Shown here: piece after piece, positions 35,729-43,798 of the stretch | Position numbering within the stretch: position 1 is the first letter of the stretch | How the letters are laid out: each line of letters starts with the position of its first letter | Assembly: GCA_019418225.1 (NCBI GenBank) | Contig: DYCF01000011.1 | Coordinates: 58,303 to 122,302 of the forward strand | DNA: 64,000 nucleotides | Origin: Clostridiales bacterium | Lineage (GTDB): Bacteria > Bacillota > Clostridia > Lachnospirales > Cellulosilyticaceae | Reading direction: 5' to 3' | The notes under the pieces: model-generated | Told to the model about the DNA's origin: nothing | Databases searched by the model: none | What the model saw: only the letters and a program-made list of their open reading frames with translations | Position numbers and translations under genes: made by a program

Positions 35729-35851
35729 ATGTCTCATAAGAAGTCTATCAACAAACGTTTAGCAGCAAGCAAGGTTTCTACTGATGCAGCTACAGAAGCT
35801 ACTTCAAGTAAACAGGCCACTAATGGCTCAAAAAGCAAGAAATCAAGATAA
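35729..35851 (+). CDS. 40-residue basic Ser/Lys-rich peptide
   Basis: AAAGGAGG stands eight bases before an ATG that opens a 40-codon frame. The peptide begins MSHKKSINKRLAASKVS and ends NGSKSKKSR, with a net positive charge and no hydrophobic segment. A good promoter lies upstream and a very stable hairpin downstream, so it looks like a genuine independent gene. The composition recalls small, acid-soluble, nucleic-acid-binding peptides, but I recognise no family. Confidence 0.72.
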   Translation: MSHKKSINKRLAASKVSTDAATEATSSKQATNGSKSKKSR

Positions 35852-35880
35852 TGTTAAATCTAATATTATCAAACCAGGAA

Positions 35881-35926
35881 CAAGCGGGCGTTATACTCTA
35901 GTAAACTAGTGTATAACGCCCGCTTG
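35881..35926. terminator. Very long perfect hairpin between convergent genes
   Basis: CAAGCGGGCGTTATAC pairs with GTATAACGCCCGCTTG, and the inner CTAGT/ACTAG extends the stem. There is no U tract on either side. It separates the peptide gene from the convergent metalloprotease gene and could terminate or stabilise both transcripts. Confidence 0.65.
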
Positions 35927-35960
35927 CGTGATATCTTATATTGATATAGTGATTATTGTT

Positions 35961-37859
35961 CTATGGCTCAATTCCCCATATAAGATCACCATTTGAATAA
36001 AGTGTCACCTTAGACCATTCCTCATAACTGGTACTACCTGGTTTAAATGAATAATCCCCTTCTTGTACATAATTACTCCAGTTATCTCTCGCGATACGTG
36101 TATTAATATACACAACGCCACCAGGTGCAATTTCTCCAGCTTTAAAAGTAAGAGAAACATAATTGTCTGCTGATGCTGTAGCATTCATATCCACAAAGTT
36201 TGCGGCTATATTCTCACTTCCTATATTCGACCAGTCACACCAAAGATTTTGATGCACATCTTCGTCCTTTGTATAATAATAACGTAGTTCTAAATCAGTC
36301 ATCATAATAGCTGTGTCACCAGTATTAGTCAATCTAAACATTGGTGCAATCGTATTACTGTTACTACTTTGGTTATTACTATACATCTCAACCTTCACTT
36401 GTCCCTTTATAGCTTCTTGCCCATTATTATCATCCGTACTACCGCTATTGTCTCCTGTGCTTCCACCTTGGTTATCTCCGGTATTGCCGCTATTATCGCC
36501 TTCATTTCCAGTTTCATTACTTGTTGTTACTTGCACTTCATAAGGATACTTCGTTCCCACTGCATTTTCATCAAAGACTTCTAAATTTTTCATTTCATCT
36601 GGCGTTGCACATACTACTAAATAAACTTTTTCTTCATCTCCTTGAAGCATTAAGCTATTTTCTCCACTATTCCACATAGAAGAATATCTCGTTTCACCTT
36701 GCTTTGTTTTGGCTACAATACTTACACGCCAATCGGCCCCTTGCACACTAGTATCTCCTTTAAAGTTCACATTAACCTTCTTGCTATTAAGGTCTACATT
36801 TAATGGAATAATATTATAACCACCTTGTTGTGGTGCTCTGCTGTCACTCACACGAAGCCAGCCATTTCCTTGATCTTGAAGCGTTGTATAAATCTTATTA
36901 TAATTGCTGCTATCTGCTAAAAGTTCATTTAAGTATTTGAGATAATTTTCTTGTCTGCTATAATCCATGGTTACCATACGTCTTGCATAGCCGCCTAAAA
37001 TATCCTTAATAGACACGCCTGACAGCTTCTCTAATACCTGAAACATATTGCCGCTTTCACTGCTATGTACTAAGTTTTGCATGAGCTGCAATCCTAATCC
37101 ATTCATATTATCAGGATTTTCTGTAGCATATAACAAAATGGCCCAATCATCATACCAATTCTTTAAATGTGGGAAATATAAATCTGAATTCAATACAACT
37201 GGTGCAAAGAAATCTGATTCTGGTCCATAAACGTTATTGCCATATTTATAATAACTGCTGCCTAAATATTGATCTCTATACCAGTTTGCCATAGACTCAT
37301 ACCATTCACCAGGTACACTGCCCCCTTGATGATAAGTTACCACATGAGCATATTCATGAGGCACAACCCAACTTGGTGGATCTACCCTCATTGCACCTGG
37401 CGCCATAACAATATAGCCAAAGCTATCTTTATCTACAGACATATATGCCCAATCAGTCTCAATTTTATCAAGCCCTGTAGCTGCAATATAAATATTGGTC
37501 TTATATTTTCCATCTCCAAAATACGGATTCATAGAAACCCCTGGATCATCCATTCCCAACTCATTCATATAAAAGCTTCTAATATTCTCTAGATTCTCTA
37601 AGTTTCCTTGTACAAATGCCCTATTCACAGTTCCTGTGGTATCTTCATTTCCCCATATAATCTGAAAATGCTCAGATTCCATGCGATTTACAGAAGTATC
37701 ATTTAAATCATATACCGGATCCCGTGTAATATAACTTTGTCCTGCATAAAGCGTACGCTCTTTCTCTACAGTTAAATTACTTTCAGCCCCATAAACTACT
37801 GTACTCCCACCAGTAATAGCTATAGCCAGTGCAAGTAATGCCACCATTTTCCTATTCAT
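35961..37859 (-). CDS. Secreted zinc metalloprotease-like protein with CBM3 (DUF6055 type)
   Basis: The 632-residue exported protein has a signal peptide (MVALLALAIAITGGSTVVYG). A gluzincin-like domain has HEYAH at residues 168-172 and a Glu in GEWYESMANW about 13 residues later, consistent with a zinc site. A beta-rich region and a Gly/Asn/Asp/Ser/Thr linker (about 445-475) come next. The C-terminal family 3 carbohydrate-binding module (about 478-632) has the typical APMFRLTNTG, LWCDWSNIG, DNWSNYVQEGDYSFKP and NGDLIWGIEP segments. CBM3 binds crystalline cellulose, so the enzyme probably works on the surface of plant fibre. The protease substrate is unknown. Confidence 0.87.
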   Translation of the reverse strand: MNRKMVALLALAIAITGGSTVVYGAESNLTVEKERTLYAGQSYITRDPVYDLNDTSVNRMESEHFQIIWGNEDTTGTVNRAFVQGNLENLENIRSFYMNELGMDDPGVSMNPYFGDGKYKTNIYIAATGLDKIETDWAYMSVDKDSFGYIVMAPGAMRVDPPSWVVPHEYAHVVTYHQGGSVPGEWYESMANWYRDQYLGSSYYKYGNNVYGPESDFFAPVVLNSDLYFPHLKNWYDDWAILLYATENPDNMNGLGLQLMQNLVHSSESGNMFQVLEKLSGVSIKDILGGYARRMVTMDYSRQENYLKYLNELLADSSNYNKIYTTLQDQGNGWLRVSDSRAPQQGGYNIIPLNVDLNSKKVNVNFKGDTSVQGADWRVSIVAKTKQGETRYSSMWNSGENSLMLQGDEEKVYLVVCATPDEMKNLEVFDENAVGTKYPYEVQVTTSNETGNEGDNSGNTGDNQGGSTGDNSGSTDDNNGQEAIKGQVKVEMYSNNQSSNSNTIAPMFRLTNTGDTAIMMTDLELRYYYTKDEDVHQNLWCDWSNIGSENIAANFVDMNATASADNYVSLTFKAGEIAPGGVVYINTRIARDNWSNYVQEGDYSFKPGSTSYEEWSKVTLYSNGDLIWGIEP

Positions 37860-38162
37860 AGATATCCTCCTTTATGAAATAAGGCAACTTCCATCCCATA
37901 ATTAACTCAAATTTTGAGCTAAACACACTTCATGAAGTCTCCCTCTTCCTTACAAATATTTAAGATAAAATATTTAAGTTCACTATAAAAGTTTTTTAGT
38001 TTTTCTTCAATCCTCTTTGCCTATAATGTGTGCATTGCTGTCCCATTTTGTGTCCCTTTGTCCACTTACCCAGGGCTATATCACCCTAATCTAAATACTA
38101 TTAAAAATATTTTGTTACATTTGATATACTTTTACATATACAAAGTGAAAGGAGGTTTTAAA
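37860..38162. other. Divergent intergenic region
   Basis: The gap holds the palindromes CTCAAATTTTGAG (37906-37918) and ACTTCATGAAGT (37928-37939), and the ribosome binding site AAAGGAGG for the sigma factor gene. I see no confident promoter pair. Confidence 0.6.
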
Positions 38163-38729
38163 TTGACTAGTCAAAAAAAGAAAAAACTAGATAAGCTCTT
38201 TACCACTTTTTGTGAAACTTATCACCCTAAAGTATTTAAATACCTTTATTTTGCCACCTCTAATGAGGTCGTTGCAAAGGATTTAACACAGGATACCTTT
38301 ATGATTATTTACGATAAAATGGAGCAACTTGAAACCCATCCTAATCCTGGTGGCTTCATCTTTCAAACAGCCAAATATACCTTAGCGAATTATAAACGCC
38401 AGCTTCATAAGAAAGCATCCTATGAAAGCATATTAGAGGCAGCTATCTTGCCTAGTGTCCCTGATGCCGCTAGTGCCTTAGCCTATGACCTAGATATGCA
38501 TATTAATGAAGATTTATATATAGAAGAAGCACTTTCTTGCCTTACTGACGAAAAACGGCTTCTTTATCAACTTCACTACATAGAAGGCTTAAACTACAAA
38601 GAAATTGCTCAGCGTCTTAACATACATGAAGTCACCTTGCGCATGAAATACGTACGTCTCCGACGTGAAGTGCAAAAAAATATTCATCATATTGCACTCA
38701 CTCATTTTGACCAGTTAGGAGGGATTTAA
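38163..38729 (+). CDS. ECF-type RNA polymerase sigma factor
   Basis: The start is the TTG at 38163, because AAAGGAGG lies eight bases upstream, whereas the frame is open back to 38028 without a site. The 188-residue protein has sigma region 2 (YHPKVFKYLYFATSNEVVAKDLTQDTF, spanning helix contacts to core) and region 4 with a helix-turn-helix (LNYKEIAQRLNIHEVTLRMKY). It recruits RNA polymerase to an unknown regulon. The downstream gene, starting at the next base after the stop, is its likely membrane anti-sigma factor. Confidence 0.9.
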   Translation: MTSQKKKKLDKLFTTFCETYHPKVFKYLYFATSNEVVAKDLTQDTFMIIYDKMEQLETHPNPGGFIFQTAKYTLANYKRQLHKKASYESILEAAILPSVPDAASALAYDLDMHINEDLYIEEALSCLTDEKRLLYQLHYIEGLNYKEIAQRLNIHEVTLRMKYVRLRREVQKNIHHIALTHFDQLGGI

Positions 38730-39617
38730 ATGCTACCAAAAGACTTAGAAGACAAATTAAACAACGCTATTGATGAAATGGATATGACAACACTCTCTGC
38801 TCTTTTAGACGAAATTGAAACATCCACTTCTCATCCACCATCTTTAGAAGACAGCACGCTCTTTGCAAAACGTATTATTAAATCAAAAAATACATCTATA
38901 CCGAAAGGACCTGATTCTATGAAATTAAAGAAACATCATGCACTTATTGCCAGTATTGCCCTCATATGTGTTACTAGCACAACTGTACTTTACGCCACTG
39001 GTGCTTTTAATAAACTAACAATTTTTAGGGATGATGCCACCTATAAAATCTCTAGCGACACCCCACTTACAGATAAAGAAGTAAATGAACTTATCGACAG
39101 CATGGCAGATACACCTACTTCTTCAGATGAAGAAAATATTGTTAATGTCGAAGACTTCACCCATACTTATGAAAGCCTAGAAGATGCCTCAAAAGACCTT
39201 AATGTCCCTCTCATCATCCCTACAGTGCTTCCAAAAGGCTTCACACTTTCAAAAGAAGTCTATGCCGAGACTTATGAAGTCACTCCAGGCCACCCTAGTT
39301 CTAATATCTACCTCAGCTTTGACAACTCAGCTCAAGATCCTACTTTAGATGAACACAAACAACAAATCTTTGGCATATCTGTTTGTTATGAAGACAAAAC
39401 AGATGTCAGCCAAAGCATCCTCAAAACCGACCTGATCTATGACCATACTTACACAAATGCCTTAGGAGATACCTATACCATCTACACCGACGAAGGCGGC
39501 ATCATCGCTAACATCACTATCGGCGATATCGACTACACTCTCTGCTTCATGAATATTCCAGACCAAGAAATCTACAATACCCTCGACCACACCGACCTTA
39601 GCATCTATAAAAACTAA
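38730..39617 (+). CDS. Membrane anti-sigma-like protein (DUF4367-type)
   Basis: The 295-residue protein has a cytoplasmic N terminus of about 70 residues that could bind the sigma factor, one membrane helix (ALIASIALICVTSTTVLYA) and an extracytoplasmic domain with the DUF4367-like pattern (VPLIIPTVLPKGFTLSKEVY and a beta-rich tail). AGGAGGG precedes the ATG and the gene abuts the sigma stop, so the two are co-translated. The outside domain would sense an envelope signal, which is inferred from the family layout. Confidence 0.82.
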   Translation: MLPKDLEDKLNNAIDEMDMTTLSALLDEIETSTSHPPSLEDSTLFAKRIIKSKNTSIPKGPDSMKLKKHHALIASIALICVTSTTVLYATGAFNKLTIFRDDATYKISSDTPLTDKEVNELIDSMADTPTSSDEENIVNVEDFTHTYESLEDASKDLNVPLIIPTVLPKGFTLSKEVYAETYEVTPGHPSSNIYLSFDNSAQDPTLDEHKQQIFGISVCYEDKTDVSQSILKTDLIYDHTYTNALGDTYTIYTDEGGIIANITIGDIDYTLCFMNIPDQEIYNTLDHTDLSIYKN

Positions 39618-39623
39618 CCTAAA

Positions 39624-39665
39624 AAGAAGCTATTGCATTAACACTTATTAATACAATAGCTTCTT
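39624..39665 (+). terminator. Terminator of the sigma/anti-sigma operon
   Basis: AAGAAGCTATTG and CAATAGCTTCTT form a perfect 12-bp stem, followed by CTCTTTTC. Confidence 0.8.
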
Positions 39666-39874
39666 CTCTTTTCCCTAACTATTACCAGATATTTAACCTA
39701 GTAACCAATTTTCTTCTCTGCTCTTACAATATTGCTTGATAGATATTTATGATGCAATAAACCGAGCACAACAATTTGTTGATAGTCTTAGCGAAGAGGC
39801 TCAAAGCGGTTTTATCCTAATAAATAGGCCGAGCTTAATTCTCTCTCTCCTCTAAATATTGCTCGGTAGGCAAC

Positions 39875-40077
39875 TGAAAAGTAGTTGGTGAGTGGCACCC
39901 CTGCTAGTCTGCCTTCGGAATAATTTGTTGTGCCTCTTAGTGAAGAGATGCAAAGGTTTTTAGCGGTGCTGTCTGAGCGTAGCGAGTTCACCGCGTTCTT
40001 TGAATCTCAAACTTAGAGGCACACAAATTATGGAGAGAGCAGCTAGCAGGGGTGCCACTCACCAACAGCCCTTTTCA
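39875..40077. repeat. Long nested inverted-repeat element
   Basis: A perfect 24-bp arm at 39884-39907 (GTTGGTGAGTGGCACCCCTG, then CTAG) matches 40043-40066 inverted, and TGAAAAG/CTTTTCA extends it outward. Inside, ATAATTTGT.GTGCCTCT faces AGAGGCACACAAATTAT, and at the centre GCGGTG faces CACCGC. The roughly 200 bases can fold into one cruciform or RNA hairpin. A related but diverged stretch (CAACAATTTGTTGATAGTCT) lies at 39760-39830. It contains no coding frame and behaves like a MITE or a structured RNA. It fills most of the 487-base gap between the anti-sigma and proC genes. Confidence 0.85.
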
Positions 40078-40104
40078 ATCCCCCTACCAAGCACCCTATA
40101 TTTT

Positions 40105-40899
40105 CTACATTCCTTTCGCCTTTGCTGTACATCCTTTCACTGCTTCAAATACAGCACTTCTAAATCCTTTTTCTTCTAATATACGTACAGCTTCAATAGT
40201 TGTCCCACCAGGTGAACATACCATATCTTTTAACTCACCAGGATGTTTACCTGTTTCAAGTACCATTTTTGCACTTCCCATAACTGTTTGTGCTGCAAAT
40301 TCATAAGCTTGCTTACGAGGCATGCCATCTGCTACTGCCGCATCTGCCATGGCTTCAATAAACATATATACATACGCTGGTGAACTACCACTAACTCCTA
40401 CTACAGCGTCCATTAAGTTTTCACCTATTACTTCTACTTTACCAAAGCCTCTTAAAATATTACATACATACTCAAGTTCTTCTTTTGTAACCTGTGAATT
40501 TGCACAAGCTGCTGTCATGCCTTCTCCTACAAGTGCAGGTGTATTAGGCATTGTACGTACTATTTTTAATGACTTTCCAAATAAATCTTCAAGTCTCTCA
40601 AGTGTTTGACCTGGTGCAATAGTAATAATTATTTTACTTTCATCTACGTATTCTCTGATTTCTTTAATCACAGTTTCATAATATTGAGGTTTTACAGAAA
40701 GAACAATTACCCCTGCTTTTTGTGCTACTTCCTTATTGTCTGTTGTTACACAAACGCCTAAACTTTCTTTGACTCCTTCTAATGAAGCTGCAAAAGCATC
40801 CGATGCTATCACCTCTTCTTTTGTAAAAATACCATGTGAAATAATGCCGCCCATCATAGCTTTTGCCATGTTACCAGCACCAATAAAACCGATTTTCAT
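40105..40899 (-). CDS. proC: Pyrroline-5-carboxylate reductase
   Basis: The 264-residue enzyme makes L-proline from pyrroline-5-carboxylate. The N-terminal Rossmann motif is KIGFIGAGNMAKAMMGG, followed by VRTMPNTPALVGEGMTA. The C-terminal signature SPGGTTIEAVRILEEKGFRSA lies in the dimerisation domain. Length and motifs are fully typical. The gene is monocistronic. Confidence 0.96.
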   Translation of the reverse strand: MKIGFIGAGNMAKAMMGGIISHGIFTKEEVIASDAFAASLEGVKESLGVCVTTDNKEVAQKAGVIVLSVKPQYYETVIKEIREYVDESKIIITIAPGQTLERLEDLFGKSLKIVRTMPNTPALVGEGMTAACANSQVTKEELEYVCNILRGFGKVEVIGENLMDAVVGVSGSSPAYVYMFIEAMADAAVADGMPRKQAYEFAAQTVMGSAKMVLETGKHPGELKDMVCSPGGTTIEAVRILEEKGFRSAVFEAVKGCTAKAKGM

Positions 40900-41106
40900 T
40901 CCCTCATCTCCTATACTTTATTTTACCTTTATGAAGCGCCTCTTTTATACAACCTATGCTTCTTCCAAAGTTTCTACTTCTATAGTAAAACGAAACCTCT
41001 TAGATTTCTACCCAAAATACTATATATTCTTAATTTCTTGCGTAAATATAATTAATCTGACTTATAAACTGCCATAAGCCATTAAATTTTAAGTGCTAAA
41101 ATAACT

Positions 41107-41153
41107 AAAAGTGCTACAACGAAACCATATAACATCTTTCGTTGCAGCACTTT
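41107..41153 (-). terminator. Terminator of the siderophore esterase operon
   Basis: On the minus strand AAAGTGCTGCAACGAAA pairs with TTTCGTTGTAGCACTTTT, followed by AGTTATTTT. It begins right after the esterase stop. Confidence 0.75.
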
Positions 41154-41155
41154 AT

Positions 41156-41875
41156 TTAATTACAAAACCACTGAATGGCCCTTTGATAACGTTCTACTAG
41201 ATAATTATGATGCCCACCTTGATCAAAGTAAGTCGTAAAGTGTTCTGGTGATTTTACCTTTTCTTCAAGACTCTTCATAATGGCATGTGTACACAAAGCC
41301 GCATCTTTTAAAATATTTGTTTTTCCTGCACCTTCATTTTCTCCTGAAGACATATAAAGTTTCACTTCTTTGTTAGCTAACTGACTCGTCTGTACAAACT
41401 GGGTTAAATTTGGATACCAGCTTGAGCCTGAAACTGAAGCAATTTTAGTGAATGTTGCTTCAGTAAACGCTGTATAAATAGCAAATAATCCACCTAGAGA
41501 ATATCCCATAAGCCCTATATTCTCTTTATCAACCCTATAGTTTTCTTCTATATATGGCATTAATTCTTCTGTTAGAAATGCAAGATATTCTTTGGCATTT
41601 CCACCAAACGCTACGAATCTAGGTGCAATACCTTCCTGTTTCCATGGTGTATATTCATTTTGTCTTTCCTTAGCATAAATACCTACGGCTATAAACGGTT
41701 TCATTTCACCCTTAAGTACCTTTTCTTCTAAAGGTGCAATGATTTTGTCCCAAATCTTCTCTACTTCTAAGCCGTCTAACATGTACAAAATAGGCAACGC
41801 TACATCCCGCTCATGATGTGGTGCTACATATATAAAGACTTCATGTGCTTTCACTGTTTCCTTAATGATTTTCAT
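41156..41875 (-). CDS. Enterochelin-esterase-like alpha/beta hydrolase
   Basis: The 239-residue putative esterase (PF00756 type) has the nucleophile elbow GYSLGG with Ser near residue 125, an ILYMLDGLE oxyanion-hole region and the catalytic His in GGHHNYLVERY near the end. The gene follows a siderophore-type binding protein by 15 bases. It probably hydrolyses the ester backbone of a ferric siderophore so that iron is released in the cytoplasm. No signal peptide is present. Confidence 0.85.
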   Translation of the reverse strand: MKIIKETVKAHEVFIYVAPHHERDVALPILYMLDGLEVEKIWDKIIAPLEEKVLKGEMKPFIAVGIYAKERQNEYTPWKQEGIAPRFVAFGGNAKEYLAFLTEELMPYIEENYRVDKENIGLMGYSLGGLFAIYTAFTEATFTKIASVSGSSWYPNLTQFVQTSQLANKEVKLYMSSGENEGAGKTNILKDAALCTHAIMKSLEEKVKSPEHFTTYFDQGGHHNYLVERYQRAIQWFCN

Positions 41876-41890
41876 CTTCTCGCCTCTTTA

Positions 41891-42850
41891 TTATTGTTCT
41901 AAGGCAGTTGTCATCTCATCAATCATAATTTGCGTTGAAATAAAGCCACCACCTGCTACATACCAAGCATTTGGATCAAGGTAAATAATACGGTTATTTT
42001 TATAGGCATCTGTTGTTTTAATAAGCTCATTTTCAATTAATTCTTTAGCAGAATTTTGTCCACCCGCTACAGCTGCACGGTCTACTACAAATATATAATC
42101 TGGATTTTGCTCGACAATATACTCAAAAGAAGATTTTTGTCCATGATTAGATAATTCAATGTTTTCATCAACTGGTGTTATTCCAAATTCATCATGAATA
42201 ATTCCAAATCTTGAACCTTGTCCGTACACACTGATAGCGCTGTCATTAGCCAAAACAATTAATCCATTTACATTTTTTTCTTCAGCTTTTGTATGAACCG
42301 CAGCAATCGCTTCATCCATACTGCTTAACTTTTCAGCTACCTCTTGCTGTTTACCAAAAATCTCACCTAAATAATTCATATTACTTTTAAATGAGTCTAA
42401 ATAACTTGTATTATCTACGGCCATAGAAATAGTTGGTGCAATTTCACTTAATTGTTCATAGTAGTCAGCTTGTCTTGCACCAATGATAATAAGCTCTGGT
42501 TCAAGGGCATAAATTTTTTCAAGATCTGGCTCAAAAAGTTCCCCAACTTTTTCATATTCATCCCCTTCATATTTTGCTAAATACTCTGGTATATTGCTTG
42601 CTACAACACCTGTTATCTCTACGCCCAATGTTTCTAATGCATCTAATGTACCAATATCAAATACAACTACATTTTCAGGATTTTTAGGTACCTCTGTCTC
42701 TCCTAACGTATGTACAACCTTTACAGTCTCTGCTTCTTGTACTGCCTCTTGCGTCACTTCTTGTGTTGAATTTGATGCAGTATTACCACATCCTGCTAAC
42801 ACGGTCATCCCTAAACTTGCCATTAACATAAATACTAACTTTTTATTCAT
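41891..42850 (-). CDS. Siderophore ABC transporter substrate-binding lipoprotein (FatB/YclQ-like)
   Basis: The ATG at 42850 (MNKKLVFMLMASLGM) is used because AGGAAG precedes it; the frame is open to 42895. The protein has about 319 residues, a lipobox (TVLAGCGN) and a helical-backbone periplasmic-binding fold with the class III signatures VVVFDIGTLDALETLGVEI, EPELIIIGARQADYYEQL and NPDYIFVVDRAA. Related proteins bind catecholate siderophores such as petrobactin. The matching permease and ATPase are not in the window. A Fur-like box lies just upstream. Confidence 0.87.
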   Translation of the reverse strand: MNKKLVFMLMASLGMTVLAGCGNTASNSTQEVTQEAVQEAETVKVVHTLGETEVPKNPENVVVFDIGTLDALETLGVEITGVVASNIPEYLAKYEGDEYEKVGELFEPDLEKIYALEPELIIIGARQADYYEQLSEIAPTISMAVDNTSYLDSFKSNMNYLGEIFGKQQEVAEKLSSMDEAIAAVHTKAEEKNVNGLIVLANDSAISVYGQGSRFGIIHDEFGITPVDENIELSNHGQKSSFEYIVEQNPDYIFVVDRAAVAGGQNSAKELIENELIKTTDAYKNNRIIYLDPNAWYVAGGGFISTQIMIDEMTTALEQ

Positions 42851-42879
42851 TTCATACTTCCTATCTATGATTTTATGAT

Positions 42880-42894
42880 TGATTATTATTATCA
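42880..42894 (-). promoter_or_regulatory. Fur-like box upstream of the siderophore-binding gene
   Basis: TGATAATAATAATCA on the minus strand matches the 15-base Fur core TGATAATnATTATCA at nearly every position. It lies 30 bases upstream of the start codon. Confidence 0.65.
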
Positions 42895-42915
42895 TTTATG
42901 TTAGCAGATTACAAC

Positions 42916-42953
42916 TTAGTTTTCTTATACTATTTTTAGTTTTCTTACACTAT
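42916..42953. promoter_or_regulatory. Paired 18-bp direct repeats upstream of the Fur-like box
   Basis: TTAGTTTTCTTATACTAT (42916-42933) and TTAGTTTTCTTACACTAT (42936-42953) differ at one base and are spaced 20 bases apart, about two helical turns. Such paired direct repeats are typical sites of AraC-family siderophore regulators. No such regulator gene is adjacent. Confidence 0.6.
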
Positions 42954-42983
42954 CTTTAGGTTGTTTTTGATAATTACTTTTTA

Positions 42984-43175
42984 TTACTCACCATATGCAT
43001 ATAAATACTGCTCATATAATTCTTCACAAATACGTTCGCTAAGATAATCCGCTGCAATATAAAAAACTTCTTCTATATCATCTTTACTTGCTTCTACCTT
43101 TGTCTTACCAAAAAGCTGCTCATTATCTTGAATTTCAAAAAACCAGCCACGCCATTCCATTTGAGTTGTATACAT
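42984..43175 (-). CDS. Small acidic protein, unknown function
   Basis: This 63-residue soluble protein is rich in Glu, Tyr and Trp (MYTTQMEWRGWFFEIQD, then DDIEEVFYIAADYLSERICE). AAAGGAC lies seven bases before the ATG. It probably forms one beta-hairpin and two helices. No family was recognised. Confidence 0.6.
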   Translation of the reverse strand: MYTTQMEWRGWFFEIQDNEQLFGKTKVEASKDDIEEVFYIAADYLSERICEELYEQYLYAYGE

Positions 43176-43209
43176 TTTTTGTCCTTTCTAGCTTGTCCTA
43201 TGTCACTTA

Positions 43210-43392
43210 TTATTTCTTTTTTCTCGCTTTATTATTTTGTATGTCTAATATAATTGCAAATGCCATAAGTCCTACCAAAGTAATGATAGAAACACTATCT
43301 ATAAAAGGTACACCACTTAAAGTAGCAACTACTAAACGTAACATACAAAGTAATACAAAAAGTGCCCCATACTTAATTATATATTTTTTCAT
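43210..43392 (-). CDS. Small two-helix membrane protein, unknown function
   Basis: The 60-residue protein has two membrane helices (IIKYGALFVLLCMLRLVVA, IITLVGLMAFAIILDI) and a basic C terminus NNKARKKK. AGGGGGA precedes the ATG. It lies 34 bases upstream of the preceding small gene and may be cotranscribed with it. Confidence 0.65.
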   Translation of the reverse strand: MKKYIIKYGALFVLLCMLRLVVATLSGVPFIDSVSIITLVGLMAFAIILDIQNNKARKKK

Positions 43393-43416
43393 ATTTCCCC
43401 CTAATATCTATGTATT

Positions 43417-43446
43417 CCCTAATAAAATAGCAACATTTTATTAGGG
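43417..43446. other. Perfect hairpin CCCTAATAAAAT/ATTTTATTAGGG
   Basis: A 12-bp perfect stem with a six-base loop lies between two small minus-strand genes. There is no U tract. It may terminate the 43494-43619 gene or act as an operator for the 43392 gene. Confidence 0.55.
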
Positions 43447-43493
43447 TCATTACTTTTATTATAACATATAACACATGAGCTATTTAGCATGCC

Positions 43494-43619
43494 TTATGAA
43501 CTCTCTCTGCCGAGCCTCATTTCTACCCAGCTTCCAGTAATATGCCTCACATATTGCCAGCCTTGTTGCTGTAACCAGACGAGACTTACTTTACTTAAAT
43601 CCCATTGTACAAGAATCAT
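43494..43619 (-). CDS. Possible 41-residue protein
   Basis: An ATG behind GAGGTGAGAGAT opens a 41-codon frame beginning MILVQWDLSKVSLVWLQQQG and containing several Trp residues (QYVRHITGSWVEMRLG). The ribosome binding site is good, but no homologue comes to mind, so its reality is uncertain. The nearby 179 bases to the GTPase gene show nothing else. Confidence 0.4.
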   Translation of the reverse strand: MILVQWDLSKVSLVWLQQQGWQYVRHITGSWVEMRLGRESS

Positions 43620-43798
43620 ATCTCTCACCTCATTTAGAAGCATAACCTTATTTTCACCTATTTATACGAATGGCACTTACACAAAACAATTTCTTCTGCG
43701 TAAATATACTCATATAATATGTTACTATATTATACGTTTCCAAAAGGCCTATTGATACAATTCTTCTTGCTTATTGTCAATTTTTGTTTGCTTGGCAT

